Shown here: one piece after another, positions 1-7,799 of the stretch
How the letters are laid out: every line of letters begins with the position of its first letter
Numbering within the stretch: position 1 is the first letter of the stretch
Virus record (IMG/VR): IMGVR_UViG_3300017593_000129
Span: 1-48,460 of that record
Direction: 5' to 3' (one strand)
From: a virus
Length of the DNA stretch: 48,460 bases
Translations under genes and position numbers: made by a program
Notes under the pieces: generated by a model
What the model was told of the DNA's origin: nothing
Seen by the model: the letters and a program-made list of their open reading frames with translations, nothing else
Database searches by the model: none

Positions 1-1
1 T

Positions 2-454
2 CGTCCTCAAACCCTGATGGGTCAAACATTCCAGATGACCACCGGCTGCGGCCCCCTTTATGTCACCATCAATGTTGATGAACAGGGAAGGCCGTTTGAA
101 CTTTTCAATACCATTGGCAAGGCCGGCGGTTGTGCCGCCAGCCAAAACGAAGCTATTGGCCGACTGGTTTCCCTGGCCTGGCGTAGCGGTCTGCCAGCCG
201 AACCGATGGTTAAACAGTTGATTGGTATCAGTTGCCATAAACCTTTCGGTTTCGGTGACAACAAGGTGACTTCCTGTGCCGATGCTATCGCCCAGGCTAT
301 TCGCCTCCAACTGGAACTGACCAATGGCTGTCAGGATAAATCTTTAAAAGAAAACAACAATGCCTTCGGAGCCTGTCCGGAATGCGGCGGGGTTATCGAA
401 CATGAGGGTGGTTGTTTTGTCTGCCACTCCTGTGGCTATTCTGAATGCGCATGA
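2..454 (+). CDS. nrdJ: Class II (B12-dependent) ribonucleotide reductase, C-terminal part (partial at left edge)
   Basis: This is the tail of a ribonucleotide reductase, which makes deoxyribonucleotides for phage DNA synthesis. The frame is open to the left edge: codons before the first ATG (position 17) read R-P-Q-T-L and continue without a stop, as in NrdJ proteins, so the gene starts outside the window. Visible parts are a TSCPD-type domain (TGCGPLYVTIN, GKAGGC, and TSCADA in place of the usual TSCPD) and a C-terminal zinc ribbon with four cysteines (CPEC...CHSC). Class II enzymes need no oxygen, which fits an anaerobic or facultative host. It could instead be a stand-alone TSCPD protein, but the lack of a ribosome binding site at ATG 17 argues against that. 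Confidence 0.85.
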   Translation, partial: RPQTLMGQTFQMTTGCGPLYVTINVDEQGRPFELFNTIGKAGGCAASQNEAIGRLVSLAWRSGLPAEPMVKQLIGISCHKPFGFGDNKVTSCADAIAQAIRLQLELTNGCQDKSLKENNNAFGACPECGGVIEHEGGCFVCHSCGYSECA

Positions 455-657
455 TTGTACATTACCAATACATGGACAAAATGACCTCAATCCTAAAAAA
501 CCTAATAATCATCATCGTGACTGCACTTGCAAACGACAACCGGCGATTGCAGGAGCGCAATGCCAGGCTGGAACGGAATATCAGGATGGTGGTGGTGAAT
601 AGGGATCATAGGTTTTTAATGAATATTTCAATTTTTGTTGGCGGTAATTATGAATAA
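451..657 (+). CDS. Small putative membrane protein
   Basis: This is a 68-codon ORF whose ATG overlaps the stop of the preceding reductase gene (ATGA) and whose end overlaps the next start by 8 bases, as expected for a real gene in this operon. The product has one hydrophobic stretch (about residues 15-30, ILKNLIIIIVTALA) followed by a charged, probably helical segment (NDNRRLQERNARLERN). That layout resembles small single-pass phage membrane proteins. The ribosome binding site is weak and no family is recognised. It may be non-coding, in which case about 195 bases here hold no gene. Confidence 0.4.
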   Translation: MIVHYQYMDKMTSILKNLIIIIVTALANDNRRLQERNARLERNIRMVVVNRDHRFLMNISIFVGGNYE

Positions 658-1612
658 AGATATTAGACTCACAACCACATTTTTTTACCACCGAAAAACA
701 AAGAAATTATTCAGAGCCCTTGGGGAGCACGGTGTTATTTGCTTACTTAAATTATGGACACGAGTTGCACTGGAAGAACCTTCCGGCATACTCACTAATT
801 GGGATGTCGAAGATATCGAAATGGAAGCAGATTATAAGGGGGAAGCAGGATCATTCGTAACCCAATTATTAACTTTAGGTTTTATGGAAGAAATAGGCGG
901 AATCTTTACACTTCATAATTGGGATGAACGGCAAGGATGGGTATCAAAATCTGAGGAAAGAAGCAATAAGGCAAGATTTTCGAGAATGTCTAAAACGCAC
1001 AAAGAAATTTATCAAAGGTTGGCAGGGGAAGGACAAACAAGTATTACAAGGGATGAGTATGTGTCGTTAATAGATATTCAACGAAACGTTAACGAAACGT
1101 TAACGAAAAACAACGGAACGTTGACTCCTTCTCCTTCTCCTTCTCCTTCTCCTTCTCCTTCTCCTTCTCCTTCTCCTTCTCCAAAAGATATATTGTCCGG
1201 TAAAAAGCTTCCGGACGATGCAGCTAAAAAAATTATTGCGTATTTAAACAAAAATGCAGGGACCCATTTCAGATTGACGGGATCAAAGTCACGAGAAAAG
1301 ATTATTGCACGTTTCAACGACGGCTTTTCTCTGCAGGATTTTTTTACGGTAATCGACAAAAAAATAGCTGATTGGATCGACGATCCCAAAATGGTGAAGT
1401 TCCTTCGGCCTGAAACTTTGTTCGGTCCTAAATTTGAAAGTTATTTAAACCAGCGAGACGGGCCGCCAGATAATAGCGTCGGCAGGTTGGGGAAAACGAT
1501 TACCGCATTACAAAGCTGGGTAGAGGAGGACAAAAATAATGGACAGGAAAATATTTGCACGGGGGATGGCGATACTGAGAGCGGCATTCCCTCAAAGCAG
1601 GGCAGAGCTTGA
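650..1612 (+). CDS. DnaD-like phage replisome organiser / replication initiation protein
   Basis: This is a likely replication initiator of 320 residues. The N-terminal ~115 residues resemble phage replisome-organiser N-terminal domains (winged-helix type). A low-complexity linker follows, with about ten Pro-Ser units (residues ~158-178). The C-terminal ~75 residues match the conserved phage C-terminal domain seen in DnaD-like initiators: KIIAYLNK, ARFNDGFSLQDF, KIADWIDDPKM, LRPETLFG and FESYLNQ are all present. Such proteins bind the phage origin and help load the helicase, and the next gene looks like the helicase loader. ATG 650 is preferred over TTG 635 because the family begins near the MNKDIRLTT segment. 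The linker-coding DNA holds an iteron cluster at 1080-1122, so the origin may lie inside this gene. Confidence 0.8.
   Translation: MNKDIRLTTTFFYHRKTKKLFRALGEHGVICLLKLWTRVALEEPSGILTNWDVEDIEMEADYKGEAGSFVTQLLTLGFMEEIGGIFTLHNWDERQGWVSKSEERSNKARFSRMSKTHKEIYQRLAGEGQTSITRDEYVSLIDIQRNVNETLTKNNGTLTPSPSPSPSPSPSPSPSPSPKDILSGKKLPDDAAKKIIAYLNKNAGTHFRLTGSKSREKIIARFNDGFSLQDFFTVIDKKIADWIDDPKMVKFLRPETLFGPKFESYLNQRDGPPDNSVGRLGKTITALQSWVEEDKNNGQENICTGDGDTESGIPSKQGRA
1080..1122. repeat. Iteron-like 11-bp direct repeats; candidate replication origin
   Basis: Four head-to-tail units occur here: AACGAAACGTT at 1080-1090, an exact copy at 1091-1101, a degenerate 10-base unit at 1102-1111, and AACGGAACGTT at 1112-1122. 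Because 11 is not a multiple of three, the repeat does not encode a peptide repeat, so the conservation is probably at the DNA level. Initiator genes of lambda and several temperate phages carry their origin iterons inside the coding sequence. The calling of this as an origin is inference. Confidence 0.6.
1125..1182. repeat. Hexanucleotide tandem repeat (CTCCTT)n
   Basis: About 9.7 perfect copies of CTCCTT directly follow the iterons. They encode the Pro-Ser linker of the initiator. One strand is purely pyrimidine, so the tract could be prone to slippage (copy changes stay in frame because the unit is six bases) or adopt a non-B structure near the presumed origin. Confidence 0.95.
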
Positions 1613-2237
1613 TAACCGAGAAACAATTGGTGTCTGGTACGAAATGTTCAAAGATTTGCCCGAGGAAAAATATATTGCAGGAATAACGACTATTGCCAAA
1701 ACCAGTACAAAGCTTTTCCCATCTATTGCCGAGATCCGCGAGGCTGCACTGGAAACAGGGAAACAGGACATTGAGTTTAAAACCCTGCAAGCCTGGCAAA
1801 AAGTCAAACTCGCATTCAGGCGGGCCGGGTATATGAACAGCGTTAAATTTGATGATCCGGTAATTCATAACACCATCATGACTTTCGGTGGATGGCGGAA
1901 CCTGTGCCGCCAGGAAGAAGAGGACGAAAGATTTACTCGCCCACAGTTTCTTAAAGCCTATGCCGTTTTCTTCCGGCTTCAGGCGCAAGGCCGGTTGCAG
2001 GAGATTCCTTATCTTCCAGGTGAAGCCGAGATCCACAATTCCTGCAGTGGGCACGAAAAGCATGTAAAAAAACCAATGCTAATCAGTGACGAAGTTGTAC
2101 GGCAATCGTTGGATTACAAACCAGGGCTTCAAACGGCACTCCCGGAAAAACCGGCTAATGTCATCCCGCTGACAGAAGTGAGGATAAAGCTTAGGACATT
2201 AGTGGATTCGCTAATGCAGAAAGGAGAGGTGGCATGA
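1539..2237 (+). CDS. Replicative helicase loader/inhibitor, G39P-like
   Basis: The 232-residue product has an N-terminal region (about residues 1-75: MAILRAAFPQ, WYEMFKDLPEE, STKLFPSIAEIRE) typical of the phage G39P / helicase-loader family. The central part (residues ~85-150) resembles a DUF6475-type region: AWQKVKLAFRRAGY, FDDPVIHNTI, GGWRNLCRQEEE. In phages this pairing follows the DnaD-like initiator and delivers or controls the host DnaB helicase. The start at 1539 has a strong GAGGAGG site about 8 bases upstream. It overlaps the initiator gene by 74 bases in a different frame, which is a long overlap but is supported by the ribosome binding site and by the family N-terminus. Confidence 0.75.
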   Translation: MDRKIFARGMAILRAAFPQSRAELDNRETIGVWYEMFKDLPEEKYIAGITTIAKTSTKLFPSIAEIREAALETGKQDIEFKTLQAWQKVKLAFRRAGYMNSVKFDDPVIHNTIMTFGGWRNLCRQEEEDERFTRPQFLKAYAVFFRLQAQGRLQEIPYLPGEAEIHNSCSGHEKHVKKPMLISDEVVRQSLDYKPGLQTALPEKPANVIPLTEVRIKLRTLVDSLMQKGEVA

Positions 2238-2629
2238 TGGCCGCAACATCCGAGTGCAAAAAATTACGACAGAGGAAACAAACAGCGGAAGCCGTTAAGC
2301 GCTACCAGGCAAAAAAGAGAGCCGAACGCAAACAAAAGGGTTTGCTCGGGAGGAGAACCAGGCGGGTGCCAGCGACAAAATCAGGCAAACAGGCGTGGTG
2401 TGAATATTATCAACAGCTTATTTCCCTAGAGATATGCAACGCCAGGCAGGGGAGAATAGGAAGATCTGCGTCGGGGATGTTCATCGATGGGCATTGCCGG
2501 GAGGCGTGTAAGGGGACAGCTTTGCAGCCTGCAACCGCGAAGCAGATTGAAGATCACCGGAAAATGGTAAGACGAATAGCCAGGGAACGGGGGTATATCG
2601 TTAAAAAAACAAGGGAGGTAACACTATGA
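2234..2629 (+). CDS. Small basic protein of unknown function
   Basis: This is a 131-residue, strongly Lys/Arg-rich protein with four cysteines, coupled to the loader gene by an ATGA overlap and preceded by AAAGGAGAGG. No family is recognised. The N-terminal 50 residues are almost entirely basic and probably helical (KKLRQRKQTAEAVKRYQAKK). The middle has CEYYQQLISLEICNARQ, and CREAC lies nearby. Position among replication genes and the charge suggest nucleic-acid binding, but this is inference. Confidence 0.7.
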   Translation: MMAATSECKKLRQRKQTAEAVKRYQAKKRAERKQKGLLGRRTRRVPATKSGKQAWCEYYQQLISLEICNARQGRIGRSASGMFIDGHCREACKGTALQPATAKQIEDHRKMVRRIARERGYIVKKTREVTL

Positions 2630-3069
2630 AAAAATTATTATTTATTTGTGCCGTAGTATTGTTACTCATTGCTCCAGTGTTAGCAGGGGATTACCTCGGG
2701 CAATTAACCGTAAATCCCTACGAACCGGGATCTGTCTCTAACCCCTACGGGGAACACGGAAGCTCTTATGCCTCTGACGGAATTAATAACCCAGCTTCAC
2801 CATACGGCAATCCGTATTCCCCCGATAGTGTTTCCAATCCCTATGCAACAAATCCTCCAAGACTTTACGATAGCGACGGAAACTATCATGGAACCCTGAG
2901 CAGTGATCCCTACGATCCCGATAGCGTATCCAACCCTTACGGGAGGTATGGTAATCCATACTCTCCTGACAGTATCAATAATCCGTATGGAGCTGGGAAT
3001 CCATACAACCCCGACAGTCCATGGAACCCCGTGGGACGGGGATTGACGATTATCGGCGGAGAGGAATGA
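2626..3069 (+). CDS. Secreted NPY-repeat protein
   Basis: This 147-residue product begins with a clear Sec signal peptide (MKKLLFICAVVLLLIAPVLA, cleavage probably after residue 20). The rest is built from degenerate units of the form NPYxPDSVSNPYG or SPDSINNPYG, rich in Asn, Pro, Tyr, Ser and Gly. I recall similar proteins from deltaproteobacterial and other Gram-negative chromosomes, with no established function. Its start overlaps the preceding stop (ATGA) with a good GGGAGG site. An exported repeat protein is unusual between a helicase loader and a resolvase. It may be a captured host gene acting at the cell surface or periplasm, which is inference. Confidence 0.8.
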   Translation: MKKLLFICAVVLLLIAPVLAGDYLGQLTVNPYEPGSVSNPYGEHGSSYASDGINNPASPYGNPYSPDSVSNPYATNPPRLYDSDGNYHGTLSSDPYDPDSVSNPYGRYGNPYSPDSINNPYGAGNPYNPDSPWNPVGRGLTIIGGEE

Positions 3070-3071
3070 AT

Positions 3072-3527
3072 ATGAAAATTGTGATTGATGGTGTCCCTAT
3101 TGCCCAAGCCAGGCCCCGGTTTTACCGGCGGGGTAACTTCGTTGGAACTTACAACAGTCAGGAAACCGAAGCCGGAAAATGGCTATTAATGGCAAGCCAA
3201 CAGATAACCGAGAAATTAATCGGCCCATTGGAAATGAAGTGCAACTTTTATTTCCCCCGGCCAAAAAATCATTACGGAACCGGACGGAATAGCGGCAAAC
3301 TAAAAGCATCGGCTCCATTGGCTCATACCAAGAAGCCGGATATCGATAATCTTGTAAAATTCGTTCTTGACTGTTTGAACGGAGTAGCATGGAACGATGA
3401 CTCTCAGATAGTGAAAATTAGAGCGATGAAGGGATACGGACATAACCCAAGGACAGAGATGGAATTTTTCAACTTCCCGAGAGTTAATCGCCACTTCCAA
3501 ACAATAGGAACGTTCCCATGTTTTTAA
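3072..3527 (+). CDS. rusA: RusA-like Holliday junction resolvase
   Basis: This 151-residue endonuclease cuts four-way DNA junctions formed during phage recombination or replication before packaging. RusA signatures are visible: the N-terminal strand IDGVPIAQARPRF, and the acidic cluster KPDIDNLVKFVLDCLNG with D90 and D92, followed by WNDDSQI (D109/D110), which supply the metal-binding aspartates. Two in-frame ATGs exist, at 3066 and 3072. The GGAGAGG site at 3058-3064 is best spaced for 3072, while 3066 would give an ATGA overlap with the previous gene. Its end overlaps the next gene by 10 bases. Confidence 0.88.
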   Translation: MKIVIDGVPIAQARPRFYRRGNFVGTYNSQETEAGKWLLMASQQITEKLIGPLEMKCNFYFPRPKNHYGTGRNSGKLKASAPLAHTKKPDIDNLVKFVLDCLNGVAWNDDSQIVKIRAMKGYGHNPRTEMEFFNFPRVNRHFQTIGTFPCF

Positions 3528-3802
3528 AAAAATATCACCTTCTAACGCAAAAAAAGAAGCTGAGTGCAAAAAAGCGGCAGAAATTTTTAAACGAACTGTG
3601 CCGCCAGGTGTTCAAAAGAAAAGATTTAACTTTCCGAATATTGGTAAAAGAACTCGAACGTGAAAAAAATATATCGCGCCGGCAGGCTTACAGACAAGGG
3701 CACGCTTTTTTGTTCGAGGTACTAAAGTACCAGCGTCAGGAGTTGCAAGCACGGAACAGGTTCAGGCGGCTCTTAGCAAAGAAGTATAAACAGTTTGCCT
3801 GA
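3518..3802 (+). CDS. Small basic helical protein
   Basis: This is a 94-residue Lys/Arg-rich protein whose start lies inside the end of the rusA gene in another frame. It is predicted to be largely helical (SAKKRQKFLNELCRQVF, FRILVKELEREKNISRRQAYRQG). The middle could be a helix-turn-helix, and the last gene before a terminator in an early operon is a common place for a late regulator of the antiterminator or activator type. I do not recognise the family, so that role is speculative. Confidence 0.65.
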   Translation: MFLKKYHLLTQKKKLSAKKRQKFLNELCRQVFKRKDLTFRILVKELEREKNISRRQAYRQGHAFLFEVLKYQRQELQARNRFRRLLAKKYKQFA

Positions 3803-3816
3803 GTGGAAATAAAAAA

Positions 3817-3847
3817 GGCGGGGGCTTTTCGGTCCCCGTTTTCCTTT
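3817..3847 (+). terminator. Rho-independent terminator of the replication operon
   Basis: A six-pair stem (CGGGGG at 3819-3824 with TCCCCG at 3833-3838) and an 8-base loop are followed by TTTTCCTTT. It ends the early operon just before the conserved element at 3847. Confidence 0.8.
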
Positions 3848-3906
3848 GTGCCATCGGTTCTTTAACAAAAACATAGACTTACGGCGCATTGCCAATAGTA
3901 GGGGGA
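3847..3906 (+). promoter_or_regulatory. Putative late promoter/activator element, copy 1
   Basis: This 60-base segment aligns without gaps to 46686-46745, with about 42 of 60 positions identical. The best blocks are TGTGCCATYGGTTCTT at the left and ATTGCYAATAGT at the right, with AAAAC and TTAYGG between. Both copies follow a terminator directly and precede a late operon (terminase here, lysis there). No good sigma-70 -10 box is seen, so a phage-specific polymerase, sigma factor or activator is possible. The assignment is inference from repetition and position. Confidence 0.5.
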
Positions 3907-3917
3907 ATTAAACTGCT

Positions 3918-4376
3918 ATGGCGAAGGGAAAAACAAAGGGGATTACAACAAATAAGTTGGCTGTTTGGTTGCGGGCCTTCCTTAACGACGGATCAACAAC
4001 TTTTCTCGATAAAACTAAGTCAGCTAAAGCGGCTGGCTATAGATGTAAAAACGAAGAAAGCTTTGCAAGTATTGGACATCAGAACTTCAGGAAGCTTCGT
4101 GACACTATCGAAAAGTGGCTGGATGATCAGGGATTGAGCGAGGCTGCACTTAAAACTAAAATGATTTCTTTGCTAAATGCTAAGGAAGTTAAGTTTTTTC
4201 AGCATGAAGGAATTGTTAGCGATCAGCGAGAGGTTGAAGCTATTGAAACTCAACGTAAAACGCTTGATATGGCACTAAAAATCAAAGGGATGTACGCACC
4301 GGAAAAACACGAGCATACCGGCAAGATCAGTTTTGAGATGGATTTTGGCGCTGGTTTGAAAGCACAAGATGAGTAA
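3918..4376 (+). CDS. terS: Terminase small subunit
   Basis: This 152-residue protein lies directly upstream of the large terminase and overlaps it by 8 bases. It has the composition and layout of small terminases: an N-terminal helical DNA-binding part (KLAVWLRAFLNDG, KTKSAKAAGY, as in the helix-turn-helix of Terminase_2-like proteins), a central segment about small-subunit length (TIEKWLDDQGLSEAALKTKMISLLNAKE), and a C-terminal tail for the large subunit (KIKGMYAPEKHEH). It would recognise the packaging site and deliver concatemeric DNA to the motor. The start follows a GGGGG stretch at 3901-3905. Confidence 0.8.
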   Translation: MAKGKTKGITTNKLAVWLRAFLNDGSTTFLDKTKSAKAAGYRCKNEESFASIGHQNFRKLRDTIEKWLDDQGLSEAALKTKMISLLNAKEVKFFQHEGIVSDQREVEAIETQRKTLDMALKIKGMYAPEKHEHTGKISFEMDFGAGLKAQDE

Positions 4377-5760
4377 ATCTCGACGCATTACTTACAGCAC
4401 TAAAGATGCTCCGACATTGGCTAAGTTCCATGCGTCCGAAGCTTTTGTTCGCGGTGTTCGCGGGCCGTTAGGTTCCGGCAAGTCAGTTGCTTGTTGCATG
4501 GAAATACTCGGGCGAGCGTTCCGGCAATCACCCGGGAGCGACGGTATCCGCAGGACTCGATGGGCTATTATCCGCCAGACTTACCCAGAATTAAAGTCAA
4601 CGACGATTAAGACGTGGGTTGATTGGGTTCCTGAAAGCATTTTCGGGCCGGTTAACTGGTCAGCTCCAATTACCCACAAAGTCAGGCTGACGGACAAAGT
4701 TGAAATTGAGATCTTGTTTCTTGCGTTAGAGCGGCCGGATGATACAAAGAAACTGCTGTCATTGGAGCTTACGGGCGCTTGGATTAATGAAGCAAGGGAA
4801 ATGCCAAAAGCTGTCTTGGATGCAGCCACGGGCCGCGTTGGCCGGTTCCCAGCGCAGAAAGATGGCGGTTGTACCTGGTCCGGGATCATCATGGATACAA
4901 ATGCACCTGATGATGATCACTGGTGGTTCACTGCGGCCGAAGAAAGCCTTCCCGAAGGATGGGAGTTCTTTTCTCAGCCTGGCGGATTAGACCCCGCCGC
5001 AGAAAACCTCCCTAATCTTCCGCCTAAATACTATGAGCGCATGTGTGCCGGGAAAAATCCAGAGTGGATCAAGGTTTATGTTGATAATCAATATGGCAAT
5101 TTATCCGATGGCCGGCCTATTTGGCCGGAGTTCATTTATTCGCAGCATGTTTCAGAGCGTCCTTTAGAGATTTTTAAAGGTTTGCCGATCCTTTGCGGGA
5201 TGGATTTTGGTTTGACTCCGGCGCTTGTAGCGGTACAAGTCGCGCCAACTGGACAGGTAAGGGTTCTTGATGAGCTAGTCGGCGAATCCATAGGGATTAA
5301 ACAGTTTACCAATGGAGCTATTAAACCGTTGATTGCTAACAGGTTCAGAGGTCTTGAGCTGGATATATTCGGAGACCCAGCAGGGACAGCCAGGGCACAG
5401 AGCGATGAAAAAACCTGCTTTGAAGAGTTGGTCCTTGCTGATTTGCCGGCAACCCCGGCCAAAACTAACAATTTTGCGGCACGGAGAGAGGCGGTAGCAG
5501 CTCTGTTGCAGCGCACGATAGACGGCCAACCTGGTTTTATCGTTGATAAACGCTGCAAAACCTTAATAAAAGCGTTAAATGGTGGGTATAAATGGCGCAG
5601 GTTGCAGGTAGTTGGTGAAGAAAGATACCATGACAAACCTGATAAGAACAGATATAGCCATGTTGCCGAGGCTTTGCAGTACGTTTGTTTGAGCATTGAC
5701 GGAGCACAAGCCAGCGAGAACATGACTAATTGGACTCCCCCACGTAAGAAGGTTGCATAA
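4369..5760 (+). CDS. terL: Terminase large subunit (packaging ATPase/nuclease)
   Basis: This 463-residue DNA packaging motor has an N-terminal ATPase with Walker A GPLGSGKS (residues 32-39) and a Walker B-like strand around residues 130-142 (ELTGAWINEARE). It has a C-terminal RNase H-fold nuclease marked by MDFGLTPA near residue 277, DIFGDPAG near 335 and SHVAEALQY near 431, which supply the acidic metal ligands. Length is normal for the family. The stop overlaps the portal start (TAATG), so the two are translated together. The packaging type (headful or site-specific) cannot be read from the sequence. Confidence 0.93.
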   Translation: MSKSRRITYSTKDAPTLAKFHASEAFVRGVRGPLGSGKSVACCMEILGRAFRQSPGSDGIRRTRWAIIRQTYPELKSTTIKTWVDWVPESIFGPVNWSAPITHKVRLTDKVEIEILFLALERPDDTKKLLSLELTGAWINEAREMPKAVLDAATGRVGRFPAQKDGGCTWSGIIMDTNAPDDDHWWFTAAEESLPEGWEFFSQPGGLDPAAENLPNLPPKYYERMCAGKNPEWIKVYVDNQYGNLSDGRPIWPEFIYSQHVSERPLEIFKGLPILCGMDFGLTPALVAVQVAPTGQVRVLDELVGESIGIKQFTNGAIKPLIANRFRGLELDIFGDPAGTARAQSDEKTCFEELVLADLPATPAKTNNFAARREAVAALLQRTIDGQPGFIVDKRCKTLIKALNGGYKWRRLQVVGEERYHDKPDKNRYSHVAEALQYVCLSIDGAQASENMTNWTPPRKKVA

Positions 5761-7799
5761 TGGCAGTAATTACAAAAAAACCGGATGTCAACACTCTTTT
5801 GGCTTGGGTTTATGAATCACAAACAGCGGCGGCGGACTGGCGCGCCGAGTCTTGGAAAGACTGCGAATTCTACGATGGCGAACAATGGGATGCCGTATCT
5901 AAAGCTGCAGCGGAAGAGGCTGGCATTGATTGGTTGACGATTAACAGGGTTTTTCCGACAGTCAACTTGCTCAAAGGTAATCAATCAATTAATCGCCAGA
6001 ACATCACGGCAAAGGCCAGGACTACCAAGGATAGTGAGATATCTCAGATAATGAGTGAGGGGATACAATTTGTCATGGATCAAAATGATGGCAAATACAT
6101 TGTGTCTCAAGCGTTTGGTGATCAAATTGTCCCAGGGATAGGACTTCTAACCGTCGGGCTCAACCCTGATCCGCGCAAAGAACCGATAGCAATCAAATAC
6201 CGGGATTGGAAAACTTGGTGGGTTGATCCGTTTGGAGATCCATGGCTGTCACCGGAAAGTACAAGGTATAGTTTTATTGCAAAGTGGATGGACCTGGAAT
6301 CACTGATCGCGCTATATCCTGATCGGCAGAAAGAAATTGAGAACCAGTTTAGTGATTTAGCCGGTGAGCGGCCAGACAATAGCTCCTTTATGCTCGATGA
6401 AGCGACCGACATAGAGATGTCACGGCGGGCGTTAACCGGCTCATCGTGGGTTCAAGTTGACCGTAAGCGGGTTCGGCCAGTTGTTATGTGGTATCCGCAG
6501 TATGAACAATGTGTCTTTGCTGTCTTTGCAGATGGACAAGTCAAGGAAATAACGGATGATTTACCGGCTACGGAGCAATACGAGATAGTCTGTCAGTCGC
6601 AGAAATGCGTTAATGCGATGGTTCCCAAGATGTGGACGGCTACATTTATGGGTACTTTACTGCTCACACAAACAAAAACTCCCTACGATCACGATCAATA
6701 TCCGATGGTGCCTTTTATTGGTTATTTGGACAGATTTAACTTGCCTTATGGTGTCCCGAGGCAGCTGAGAGAGCAGAATGTTGAAGTCAACAAGCGTCGA
6801 TCAATGGCACTGGCCATGCTTTACAAACGCAGGGTTACGGCTGAGGCTGATGTTGTTAAGACTCCGAGTGAAATGGATAATCTTTACAAGGAGGCTAATC
6901 GGCTGGATGGGTTCATGAAAGTCCGAGCTGGCGGGATGAATAAGTTCAGGGTTGAAGATCAATCAAACCTTGTCGCTGCGCATATACACCTAATGGAACA
7001 GTCTGAGCGTGAGATACAGCAGATAGGTGGGGCGAATGATGAGACTATGGGCTGGCAGTCTAACGCAGTCAGTGGGAAAGCGATTGAGGCAAGACAATCT
7101 CAGGGGGCAATGACTATTGCTCCGTTGTTTGATAATTTACGGCGGTCATTGAAGCGAATAGGCGAACTGGTTGTCGCAAATATTCAGAAAGAATGGGATG
7201 GGGAAAAAGTCTTGAGGGTTACTGATCAACTTACTGGAGTTGATAAATTTGTGGTACTGAACGAGCGGCAGCAGGGTGATGATGGGGCTATCGTTGTCCG
7301 GAACAACGTCACCCAGGGCCGTTATGATTTGGTAGTTGCCGATGCTCCGCAGACTGATACAATCCGCGAGAAGAACCTGGAAATGATTATTGAATGGGTT
7401 AAGCGTTCTCCGCCGGAGGTTGTACCGCACTTGTTTATGCTGGCAATGGAGATGAGCGAGATACCGAACAAAGACCAGGTTATTCAACGGTTACGGCCTG
7501 TTTTGGGAATATCTCCGGAGGACGAAGGAATGAGTGCCGAAGAAATCAAGGAGAAAACACTGGCAGAGCTGGAAGCGCAAAAGCAAGAACAGGCGGCAGT
7601 GGCAGAGCTTGAGGCACAGAGCAACAGCCTTGAATTGCAGGGCAAAGATTTGGAAAACAAGAAACTCCAGGCGGAGATATTGAAAATCACGGCGGAAGCA
7701 ACGGCAACTCAGGCTCAGGCCGACAAAGAGGACTTTGAAGCCGGGTATAATATGACACGACAACATTTGGCAAATATTGCAGCAGGAGGGGGACAGTGA
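5760..7799 (+). CDS. Portal protein, P22-type
   Basis: This 679-residue protein is of the size and architecture of P22-like portals, which form the dodecameric ring at the capsid vertex through which DNA enters and leaves. The N-terminus (FYDGEQWD, LTINRVFPTVNLLKGNQS) and the central stem/clip segment (NLPYGVPRQLREQNVEVNKR, IQQIGGANDETMGWQS) are typical. Residues ~593-655 are rich in Glu, Gln, Ala and Lys and probably form a coiled coil, like the C-terminal barrel of P22 portals. It lies between terminase and scaffold, as usual. Confidence 0.9.
   Translation: MAVITKKPDVNTLLAWVYESQTAAADWRAESWKDCEFYDGEQWDAVSKAAAEEAGIDWLTINRVFPTVNLLKGNQSINRQNITAKARTTKDSEISQIMSEGIQFVMDQNDGKYIVSQAFGDQIVPGIGLLTVGLNPDPRKEPIAIKYRDWKTWWVDPFGDPWLSPESTRYSFIAKWMDLESLIALYPDRQKEIENQFSDLAGERPDNSSFMLDEATDIEMSRRALTGSSWVQVDRKRVRPVVMWYPQYEQCVFAVFADGQVKEITDDLPATEQYEIVCQSQKCVNAMVPKMWTATFMGTLLLTQTKTPYDHDQYPMVPFIGYLDRFNLPYGVPRQLREQNVEVNKRRSMALAMLYKRRVTAEADVVKTPSEMDNLYKEANRLDGFMKVRAGGMNKFRVEDQSNLVAAHIHLMEQSEREIQQIGGANDETMGWQSNAVSGKAIEARQSQGAMTIAPLFDNLRRSLKRIGELVVANIQKEWDGEKVLRVTDQLTGVDKFVVLNERQQGDDGAIVVRNNVTQGRYDLVVADAPQTDTIREKNLEMIIEWVKRSPPEVVPHLFMLAMEMSEIPNKDQVIQRLRPVLGISPEDEGMSAEEIKEKTLAELEAQKQEQAAVAELEAQSNSLELQGKDLENKKLQAEILKITAEATATQAQADKEDFEAGYNMTRQHLANIAAGGGQ

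Noticed and set aside
360-602. 80-codon + strand ORF overlapping the ribonucleotide reductase end
   Set aside because: It starts inside the reductase without a ribosome binding site, and its sequence looks like a frame shadow (zinc-ribbon region read out of frame).
1125-1182. CRISPR-like array
   Set aside because: It is a simple six-base tandem repeat inside a coding region with no spacers.
1500-2063. 187-codon ORF on the minus strand
   Set aside because: It lies antisense to the helicase-loader gene, which has a family match and a strong ribosome binding site. No start signal or family is seen in the antisense frame.
3847-3906. Sigma-54 promoter on the minus strand (TGGCACA)
   Set aside because: The matching GC box at the -12 position is missing in both copies, and no gene lies in that direction.
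5136-5723. 195-codon ORF on the minus strand
   Set aside because: It is fully antisense to the terminase nuclease domain, with no ribosome binding site and no recognisable motif.
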